Source: Obelidium mucronatum
Lineage: Eukaryota; Chytridiomycota; Chytridiomycetes; Chytridiales; Chytriomycetaceae
Length of the DNA stretch: 64,000 nt
NCBI GenBank assembly: GCA_025765595.1
Contig: JAIVFH010000034.1
Location: forward strand, 248,001 to 312,000
Direction of reading: 5' to 3'
The notes under the pieces are model-generated. The model worked only from the letters and a program-made list of their open reading frames with translations. It was not told where the DNA came from and searched no databases. Positions 56,242-64,000 of the stretch are shown piece by piece (the first letter of the stretch is position 1; each line of letters starts with the position of its first letter). A program made the position numbers and the translations under genes.

Positions 56242-59036
56242 TCAAACAGCTTCTAATCCAGAAAACATCTCCTCAATCTGCGCTGATATCCCCTGCTTGA
56301 TATCCTGATACACCCCCCCTTCTTCAGCAGAAAGCGTAATCACAGACTCCCTTGTCTCAATATTATTATTCTCAGTCTTTGAAGCATCCTTCTTATTGCT
56401 GCCTTCGAGTGCCTGCATTCTCTTTGCCTTGTCCTTCAGCTTTCTGGATAATATCTCGGCACCAATAGCGCGCGCCAATTCAGATCCCTCCTCTTCTCTA
56501 TCATCGTCGACACTGTCTCTGTCTTCGTTGGATGCGTATTTATTAAAGTCATTGTTGTTTGATACTTGTGCGGGGGATTGTGTCGCGGTTTCCTTGTTTG
56601 GTGGAATCTCCTTCAGGGAAACTGGGGCAGTGGGTTGCTTCTCTCCAAGAGATTGACTAGCGAGAATGACGGCATCTAGCTGCTGTGCTGCTATGGTTGT
56701 TGTTCCTGGTGCCAGTGGTGGTGGTGGTGGTGGTGGTGGTGAAATCAAAGTGCCCCGACGGGAGGTTATTGACCCAGTTACAGACGAAATGGTGCTGTTT
56801 TTCTTCGCTTGGGGTTGTTGTTGTTGAAAAATGGGCAGGCTTTTTCGGAACGAGCCTCCTTGGTTGGAAGACGCTGCTGTTGGGGCTGGTGAGGAAAATT
56901 CAGTGGTAGTAGGAGGTGGTGGGGGAGCTGGGGGGTTTCTGCGCGGGTGTGGCGTTGTGGTGGTTGTTGTATGCATGGATTGCTGAATCAATAGCGCTGA
57001 AAGCGAATCCAACTCGTCTAATGACGTGAGGTTCGGTTGTTTCCCGTTGCTGGTACTGCTGTTATTGTTCGTGTTTTCTGTAAGTTTTGCGATTGTTGAG
57101 ACGCGTTTTGAACTCTTGTCGGTATCTTGTTTCTCTATTTGTTTCGTTGTTTTAGAATTTGTTTCTTTTTTTTTTTTTTTCCTTTCAAACTTACTAGGAA
57201 CAGCGTCAAGTCGAGAAAACAGGTTTTCTGTGGCCGTAGGAAGCCGCAAAATATCTGCCTCTTCTTCAATATCGTGGACAGTCCATTGCTCAGGCTCCGC
57301 AACGACGGTGCTTTCTGCCTTCACTTCAGCAGCACCAACAGCAGAAGTGACGGTCTTATATCTACTCAATCTGGAAATGGCAGGGGTAGACTCCAGCACG
57401 GACATTGGATGCAACAGCGTCACAGGAATTTCGACACTGATTTCAGGGCTATTCTTTGGGGTGATTGAGACTTGAATGGCGTAGGAAGCTTCAACCAAAA
57501 GAGAATGCTGAATAGAGCGAATATGGGGCTATAGTAAACATGAAAATAAAATTATTTCTCTTGTCATATGTATATATAAAGTCAATTTTTTTTTTAAAAA
57601 AACAAGAGGACTTACAGGAATATCCATTTCAGCCATAAGCGACAAAGACTCCCCGCCTTTCACTCCAGACCATTCCTGATTAACAAACAATGAATTCTTC
57701 TTTTCAATCACTTCAGCCCATTGTGGGGCTGGTTTGTTAATAGTTGTGCCTGAATTGGCTTTGGGTTTCGTTGCATGAAATGTCTTGCCAGCTACGATTG
57801 CTTTCGAAAAATGAACTGGAATCAAGGCAGATACATCAGAATTGGCGCGTGAGAACGTTTTGAGTCGTCTAATGAGCTCAAGCTTGAGTGTCCGGACCTT
57901 TGATGAATTAAAAGTTAAAAAAAAGAGTTTCTATCTAAAAGAAAAAAAAAGATATATAGGAAGAAAAAAAGAAAAAGACAAACCTTTCGTCTGCTTTCAT
58001 TGGAAACTTCAATAAAGATATGACCAACACCACCTGCGATCCAAACTCCAACAGGCTCGCTACTTGCATTACCATCTCCACTACTGCTGACAAGGTCTTC
58101 AAACTCACGAACGTGAAGACGCGCTTTCAACGATACATCCCCAACTCTGGAGCGTAACCAGCCAACACTTCTTGTGTCTGCAGCCCAAAGTGTCACGCTC
58201 GGTACAATATTTGGAGACAGAAAAAGCGGGATGGACTCAATAACGTGTGCCTCCTGGTGGATTACGAGCAATTGCGGTTTGTTGAAGCCGATTTTGACTT
58301 GTACAGTTGCCGAGACAATGTATCGAATTCCTCCTGCTTTGGCATTCCAAAAGGAGCTGGGAAGCTTTGTATCGGTAGATGCAGGTTTGAGACTTAGTGA
58401 GAAGTCAAATGCAGTGGCTCCTTGTCTTGCCGCCCACCTAGAAATTCTTTTGGGTAAGGGAATTCGCAGAAAAAAAAATTCTTACATTCCATCCTCATCA
58501 CAAGGGCCGGGGACAATAGCTTCGGTTGGGGCCATTTGGGTCGATTGCAGGTCCATGGATTGATGGTAAAAAAGTCGTTTGGTAGATCGTGAAATCGATC
58601 CCGCAATGACTTGTTCAAACCCAGCCAAGTTGACAGATATTCTTCCGATTTTGACATTCCGAGAGTTGATGCAATTGAGTGAGAGGCGTCCAGACACGTC
58701 GTTGGACACTGTGAAGATTCCTGCCGAGAGGTCCAACTAAACGGAAAACATATGTATTAATGATTAGTTGACCGATTTTGAACAGGAAAAATTCCCCAGC
58801 CATTTCTTAACTCGAGTTTTGAGTTTACTTGTTCTAGTTTTCGCGTCTGTTGTTGATGCATTGTCGAAGGGAGGGATTGGCCGGGCATCCGATGGAGTTG
58901 AGGTTGGGGCAAAGAGAATATGCTTTGGAAGAAAAGGCGAGTCTTCAATCTGAGATCCCTCAAAGGCTTGTTGGACATCGGGTAGTAACGCGTTTGTTTG
59001 CCATTCCGACCGCGAGGCTGTGATTGTTTTGTTCAT
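56242..59036 (-). CDS. Alpha-arrestin-like protein
   Basis: Exons are about 59036-58780, 58736-58486, 58437-57984, 57897-57616 and 57528-56242; the last contains a probable 60-bp stop-free intron (57194-57135, GTAAGT...AAATAG). The donor of exon 1 is uncertain (GTAAAC with acceptor CGGCAG, or GTCAAC with acceptor TTTAG; both keep the frame). The arrestin N-domain reads LDLSAGIFTVSNDVSGRLSL, GRISVNLAGFE, GIRYIVSATVQVKI and VIESIPLFL. The C-domain reads LIPVHFSKAIVAGKTF and VEASYAIQVSITPK, ISVEIPVTLLHP, the classic arrestin strand pair. The tail is Pro/Ser/Thr-rich with PPPPPPPPLAP. Fungal alpha-arrestins recruit Rsp5-type ubiquitin ligases to membrane transporters; I did not find a clear PPxY motif in what I read. 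No membrane helix is present. Confidence 0.72.
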
Positions 59037-59040
59037 ATTT

Positions 59041-60573
59041 TTATTTTGACATCAACAATTCCGACCACCTTTCTAAACTCCGCCTTCTCACATTTTCGTA
59101 ATACTTTGGCCCCTCCGTTCGAACATTCATAAAGTCAAACTCAGCCGCCGGAATTTCCAGCAAATGTCTCAACTCCTTAAAGGAATCAAAGTAATACACA
59201 AAAGGCTCAAATTCATGCGAATAAAAATCTGTCAGCTCCGTCCATTTCGCAGTATAATGGCCATCAAGTTTCTTGAAAAATCGTCGCTCTTCACTGGCAT
59301 CATAGTGGTCCTTGAACTCGCCCTTTGCAAACAGTTGAGCATGTTTGCCAGGGTCTGATAGGAATAAAGAAGCTTCTTCCAGCTTATCCAGCCAATGGCT
59401 GAAATAGTGATGATAACCTGCGTCCTTCACAATTGCCTTGAGAAATCGAGGGGTTGGTAGCAATTGGGGGACGCCATGAGCAATGTTCTCATAGAATTTC
59501 ATGACTGAGACTTGGTAAGGAAATTCGAGAAAGCCCTTATAGCCGAGCAGCGTCTGTGGCCCGCCATAATGCTTTGGGAGTTTCGCAACAAGTGAGTCAA
59601 GTTTCCCATTCAGTTTCATCAGTTGAACCACCTTCGGATAGCTAATTGGTTCTACATTGTCGATCATTGCAATCTTATTCGGATCCGGAACCGATATGGC
59701 CTTGACTGATGGTGTTGTTGTAGGAAGGTCATCGAGCGGATCAACATTCCAGACACCCAAAGACCTCACTAATTCAAACTTGGGCGCATTGCCAACACGC
59801 ATTTGAAAATATACTTCTTCAAAGGGATTGTTGGCGGTCCAGATCAAATTCTTTGGCGGATCCTCAGTCAAGTTCCGAAGCATTTGATTATACTCTGTCT
59901 GATCATCAATCATCCAATTGAACCGATTCGTAGATTCAACTATAATTTTGGAGGAGCATCGTTGAGTTGGATCCGGGTTGAGGAGAGAGAGGAGAATCCC
60001 ACGAGCGTCTGGCAATGTGTCCGCGATGACGATTACATCCGACTGAGAGCAAAGAGACCGAATGAAGCCAGAATCAATGAGTTTTTGGGCTTCTGCTTCG
60101 GTCATCCCTGTTTGTATTTGGATTTAACGTTGACCAAGATAGTCCCAAGTTGTTAACAATTAGTACTGTACCGTATCGAGCAACTTTCCGAGGATTCATA
60201 ACTTTAAAGTTGAGTTTAAGATGAGTCATTATACCGTGCATGTTCTCATTGCAGCCACGATGGCCATTGATGTACGTAACCCGAGGAGTGTTTGCAAATG
60301 AGTCTGGAAGGACACTCAATCAGCAAAAAAAGAAGTGGATGACGAAACTATGTTATTCGTGAAATAATTGCCTTTTGGTTTCCATGGAATGAGCCTCACT
60401 GTTTCGAAATCCAATAGTTTTCCCAGAGGTTGACCTTTCACAATGGTCTTGTCTTTGGTCAAAACATCAGGTGAAGTCAAGATCTTCCTTGTGCTTTTGA
60501 GCAGCTGAAAACTAAGTAGAAGAAGCAGTGCGGCGACAGCAAGTCGTTTCAAAATCCGAAAGAGACTTGCCAT
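59041..60573 (-). CDS. Type II membrane glycosyltransferase-like protein, copy 1
   Basis: Three exons (60573-60372, 60303-60172, 60107-59041) sum to 466 residues. The start MASLFRILKRLAVAALLLLL is a type II membrane anchor, as in Golgi enzymes. The luminal part has RVTYINGHRGCNENMHGI, NPRKVARYGMTEAEAQKLID, SDVIVIADTLPDARGILLSL, NPFEEVYFQMRVGNAP and FLEFPYQVSVMKFYENIAHG then VPQLLPTPRFL. The ENIAHGVPQLLP block resembles the donor-binding E-x-x-x-x-G-x-P region of GT-B glycosyltransferases, so a Golgi glycosyltransferase is my best guess, not proven. By comparison with copy 2 the first intron uses a GC donor (GCAATT at 60371) with acceptor TTCCAG; a GT donor in the right phase is not available. 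Confidence 0.55.
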
Positions 60574-60652
60574 TGTTTAAACATTAAATATGACTATTTT
60601 TATTTGAATATATCCATCATTACAAAATGGGAAGAAAGTTAAGATAGACTCA

Positions 60653-61468
60653 TCAGTAAAATTCACCCTTGTTCTTCTTGTGTTGGTAACGCTGAACGCG
60701 ATATTTGTAAGCAAGCAAGGCAGCAACAGCACTTGACAGCACAACAGCTGCTTCCTCATCATCCGCCCACTCTCCACGGTGATCCAACACTCCAGTCACT
60801 CCAGTATCCGTTTTGGTGCAAACGAATGTGGCAACCACTTTTCTCACAATGCTGGTTCCAAGCGTGGTACCCCCACTCATTAAAGAATTCAAAAACTTTT
60901 TCGTTTCAGAAGTTGCATTCGCGTGCTTGGTTGCTTTTGAAAAGTAGAGCTTGAATTGGACGTTGTTGTCTTTGAGACTCATTGGCTCTTGGAGACGGCC
61001 GTTCACAAATTCGTTCACAAGCCATTGGTACTTCCCGCGACTTGTTGTGAAGAGTCCAAGGCCGTACACGTTTTTGCCTTCATCGAGTGGGAACGAGTTG
61101 TCGATTTCTCCGTCGGAGCGGGTAGCCATTTTGTAGCCATAACGCCGCACATCGTGCTTGTATGGGGACAGGGAAATGGCAGCTGCCCCAAAGTTGTCTG
61201 AAAGGATCAAGTCTGGTGCTGCGTGATCAAAAGTGTCGAGGACTGGAGGGGCTTTCAGCAGGGACTCGGTTGGAAGGTTGTACCAAGCGTCTGGGATGTT
61301 TGGCAAGGTGAGCGTGAACACTGGCAAGTTGGTGGCAGCGTCCGTGAAGAAAACTGTTCCGTCTTTTTGAGTGATTTGCAGACGGCTGGGGCATGGGTCT
61401 GGAATTTCTTGGGCTGCTGTCAGAATCGACGAAGTGTCTGCGAGCTTTTCAAATCCGGCTTCTGGCAT
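60653..61468 (-). CDS. Unknown single-exon protein with C-terminal membrane helix
   Basis: An intronless gene encodes 271 residues, starting MPEAGFEKLADTSSILTAAQ. The body is beta-rich (RLQITQKDGTVFFTDAAT, LPVFTLTLPNIPDAWY, NNVQFKLYFSKATKHA) and a little like tubby/LURP-type lipid-binding barrels, but I cannot confirm this. Near the C-terminus a hydrophobic stretch (EAAVVLSSAVAALLAYKYRV) followed by a basic tail (QRYQHKKNKGEFY) suggests a tail anchor facing the cytosol. It lies between the two paralogous glycosyltransferase-like genes on the same strand, 80 bp after copy 1 begins. Its codon composition is more regular and GC-richer than that of the flanking paralogues. Confidence 0.6.
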   Translation of the reverse strand: MPEAGFEKLADTSSILTAAQEIPDPCPSRLQITQKDGTVFFTDAATNLPVFTLTLPNIPDAWYNLPTESLLKAPPVLDTFDHAAPDLILSDNFGAAAISLSPYKHDVRRYGYKMATRSDGEIDNSFPLDEGKNVYGLGLFTTSRGKYQWLVNEFVNGRLQEPMSLKDNNVQFKLYFSKATKHANATSETKKFLNSLMSGGTTLGTSIVRKVVATFVCTKTDTGVTGVLDHRGEWADDEEAAVVLSSAVAALLAYKYRVQRYQHKKNKGEFY

Positions 61469-61704
61469 AGTTGTAATGTGAGGCTGCTTGTTAAGACTGT
61501 TCTTTCTTTTTGAAGATTGTGATGTCTGTGGTGACAGCCCCCAATCCCATTCATTTATGGACTTGCGTCACGAACATTCACAATTTTTCATCAACAAAAA
61601 TTGGGCAAAAAATTGAACCAGGTTCACTGACGCGGCCGGCCAATCAAAAGTTCAAATACAACAAGCAATCAAATATGCGAACCAAACCGTTTATTACTTA
61701 ATTA

Positions 61705-63617
61705 CTATATTACAGTCAGATCCCGTAAGTGAGTGTAACCCATATCATGAAGCATTCTAATCCATGTTTTCATGCTCTCCTCTCTCACCCGTGCATAGTA
61801 CTTTGGTCCTTCCAGCCGGACATTCTTTGTATCAAACTTATCAAGCGGCGTGTTAATCAGCTCGGTAAGTTCTTTGAAAGAATCAAAGTAGTATACAAAG
61901 GGTGAAAACTCTTTGGAATAGAAATCGGCCATTTCGGTCCACGTTGCGTTGTATGGGCCATTATCCAACTTTAAGAGTGGATTGAGTTTCCGTTTAGGTT
62001 GGGGCCTGTCATGAACGGCGGCTCGACGGCCTAGCTGGGGGTGGGTAGTTGATTCGAACGACTTGTTTGTTGGAAGCGATTGGTTCATTTTCTGTTTGAC
62101 AATCGTTGGCTTCAAAGCTCCTCGACGCTCCTCTTTCTTCTTTCTTTCCTCCTCCTTTTGCTGTTTCTCCGCCTCGATTGCTCGATACTTTTCGGGATCG
62201 GTTTGAAATAAAGCCACAGATTCCAATTTATCCAACCATGTGCTGAAGTAGTGGTGATTATTGGACAGGACGAGCAATCGCAGGAACCGCGGCGTTGGCA
62301 GGACTTGTGGGACACCGAATGCAATGTTCTCATAAAACTTCATGACGGAAACTTGGTAGGGAAACTCAATGAAGCCCTTGTATTTTAATAGTCCGGCGGG
62401 ACCGCCGTATTTCTTGGGAAGTGATACGACTGGCATGCAATAGTACTTGATCAGGTCGCCAACTCTTGGGCGGTTCAAGATATCGGGATTTGTTAGAATA
62501 GCAAACGAGTCCTCAATTGATGGTGGAGAATGCAGAGATGATCCAACGTCCCAAGCCCCTAATGACCGGAGAAGCTTGACTTTTGGCGCTATACCGATTC
62601 GCGCATGCATAAACTCTTTTTCAAATGGATTGTTTGCAGTCCAAAACAAGTTTGCAGGAGGGTTCTCAATCAACTTGACAAGCATCTCGTGATACTCCTT
62701 GATATCTCCGACCATCCAATCATACCGATTCGTCATTTCTACAATGATATTTGAATTGCATCGCAAAGCTGGATTTGGATCTACAAGAGACAGTAATATC
62801 CCGCGCGCATCGGGGACTGTGTCTGCAATGACAATCACATCCGAGAGATTGCAAAGGGCGGAAATGTATCCAGAGTCAATCAATTCTTGTGCATCTATTT
62901 CACGCATTCCATAGCGTGTCAAGTTGCGAGGGTTGACAATGTTGAAGTTTAGACCAAGCCTTGAAAGAACTGCGTGTAAATTTTCATTGCATCCTCGATG
63001 GCCGTTAAAGTAAGTGATTCGGGGGTAGGATGAAAATGAATCTGCATTCAGTTGGCATTGTTCAATTTGTCCATTCTGATGTACTACGGGTACTTAAACG
63101 CTCACCTTTATGCTTCCACGGCTCCAGAATAACTTTATCATACCGAATCAGTTTGTCATCGGTATGAGTCTTTTTTTCTTCTACAGCTTTCCGTCGGAGT
63201 TTCTCTGATGCATCAACAAAGTGCTTCTTGCGCTTTTTGGTATCGCCCATTTTAATCAAAACAGCCAATTCGGGAGTTTCTTCTATTTTGAAGGGTTGGC
63301 CTGAGTATGTGTGTGTGTGTGTGTATGTGTGTGTGTTTTTTTTCTTTAGTGTCAGAACTCAGAACTGCTGCCAAAGATCAACGTTCCCAACTTGTTGACT
63401 GACCGCTTCCGTTGATTGCGTCACAGACAGGAAAATCGATTGAACGAAGCTGCTTGTATCTGACTTTTGACTGTTCTGCAAGGCGTGATACAGTTGCTAG
63501 TCCATTGACAGTGAAGGAGACCAGGAGATATGTGAGCCACGCCAGGATGGATATAGACAGTATGAGTTTGAAGTTTCGAATGACCCGTCGTCCAATATTG
63601 GGACTGAAGACGGGCAT
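61705..63617 (-). CDS. Type II membrane glycosyltransferase-like protein, copy 2
   Basis: Three exons (63617-63404, 63300-63106, 63041-61705) sum to 581 residues. The N-terminus has a membrane anchor (LILSISILAWLTYLLVSFTV) after a short cytosolic MPVFSPNIGRRVIRNFK. A basic stem follows (MGDTKKRKKHFVDASEKLRR). The rest is paralogous to copy 1: RITYFNGHRGCNENLHAVL, NPRNLTRYGM, SDVIVIADTVPDARGILLSL, NPFEKEFMHARIG and FIEFPYQVSVMKFYENIAFG, VPQVLPTPRFL. An insertion of about 75 residues, rich in Lys/Glu/Arg (KQQKEEERKKKEERRG), is absent from copy 1. Both copies share the YYFDSFKEL and EGPKYY blocks at the C-terminus. The first intron contains a CA/TG dinucleotide repeat (63301-63340). It starts 89 bp from the divergent epimerase gene. 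Confidence 0.58.
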
Positions 63618-63706
63618 TGGAATTTCAGGGAATTTCGATAGAAGAATATGAATAAATAAAACGGCAGTAAAAAGAAACCCAAAAAAGAAACTAAAAAAAA
63701 ACACGC
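63618..63706. promoter_or_regulatory. 89-bp divergent promoter
   Basis: Only 89 bp lie between the start codons of the glycosyltransferase-like gene (minus) and the epimerase gene (plus). The sequence is A-rich on the plus strand just before the epimerase ATG (actaaaaaaaaacacgc). No specific operator could be recognised. Confidence 0.45.
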
Positions 63707-64000
63707 ATGGCCGCCAAACCGTCAGTTTTGATCCTCGGCGGCGTTGGCTTCGTCGGCCGCAACATCGTCACGCTGCTGCTCGACGGCGACCGCGTCGCGA
63801 GTCTGCGCGTTGCGGACAAGGCGCTGCCGGCGACGTCGTATCTCAACGCGAAGCAGAAGGCGGCGTTCGAGGATCCGCGCGTCGAGTTTGTGCAGGCGAA
63901 CCTAAGCAACCCAGGTGCGCGCCCGGTGTTTGTAAGGCCGCCGTACTAAGGAGAACCTAGCAACCCTCGCCAAGGTCTTTACGAAGGGCGACGGCTCCTC
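63707..64000 (+). CDS. NAD-dependent epimerase/dehydratase (extended SDR), 5' end
   Basis: The gene runs off the right edge. Exon 1 is 63707-63914 and exon 2 begins at 63961 after a 46-bp intron (GTGCGC...CCTAG, branch near CTAAG). It starts MAAKPSVLILGGVGFVGRNI, the Rossmann-fold dinucleotide-binding motif G-G-x-G-F-x-G of extended short-chain dehydrogenases, then VASLRVADKALPATSYL, where the acidic residue of RVADK probably contacts the NAD ribose, and FEDPRVEFVQANLSNP. After the intron the frame continues ATLAKVFTKGDGS. The exact substrate (sugar nucleotide, flavonoid-like or other) cannot be told from this part. Exon 1 is very GC-rich, unlike the AT-rich upstream sequence. Confidence 0.8.

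Noticed and set aside
63301..63345. TG/CA repeat as a possible regulatory Z-DNA element
   Set aside because: It is a simple dinucleotide repeat inside an intron; nothing else supports a role.

Overview
The window is nuclear DNA of an early-diverging fungus, most likely a chytrid (Chytridiomycota). The evidence is short spliceosomal introns (mostly 40-90 bp, GT-AG with CTAAC/CTGAC-like branch sites), fungal Zn2Cys6 transcription factors, a MGQRHQ-type leucine-rich protein, and Na+/K+-type P-type ATPases, which most higher fungi lack. Genes are densely packed, often with less than 100 bp between neighbours. All coordinates below were derived by eye; where exons are given, the joined reading frame was checked to stay open and to sum to whole codons unless stated otherwise.

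Left part (1-11.6 kb): 3' end of coatomer beta, an LRR protein, an unknown Pro/Ser-rich protein, a RhoGAP protein, a PAS-kinase-type Ser/Thr kinase containing a 6-nt micro-exon, and an ER membrane-anchored protein disulfide isomerase with a GC-AG intron.

Central accessory part (11.6-28 kb): an array of five paralogous Zn2Cys6 regulators. They carry two different zinc-cluster classes joined to the same effector region and C-terminal signature. Between them lie a seven-helix receptor-like protein, a secreted LysM-type protein, a Gly/His-rich protein with an EDRYEPYKRR motif, and a bacterial-looking serine hydrolase. This is the most unusual region and may be a lineage-specific sensing and regulatory locus.

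28-46 kb: an unknown five-exon protein; a membrane protein whose 3' end is tandemly repeated; a GPI-type surface protein; a MITE-like element with 18-bp perfect terminal inverted repeats; a Ran1/Ksp1-like kinase with a very long tail; an alpha/beta hydrolase; a mitochondrial CCDC90/MCUR1-family protein; and a PRL-type phosphatase.

41.7-50.3 kb: two head-to-tail Na+/K+-type ATPase genes showing a patchwork of near identity (gene conversion) and a Glu-to-Gln change in the M4 PEGL motif. 50.5-64 kb: a coiled-coil protein, a GNAT acetyltransferase, IMP dehydrogenase, an Asn-rich protein, an alpha-arrestin, two paralogous type II membrane glycosyltransferase-like proteins around an unrelated tail-anchored protein, and the 5' end of an NAD-dependent epimerase. 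No tRNA, rRNA or CRISPR array was seen.
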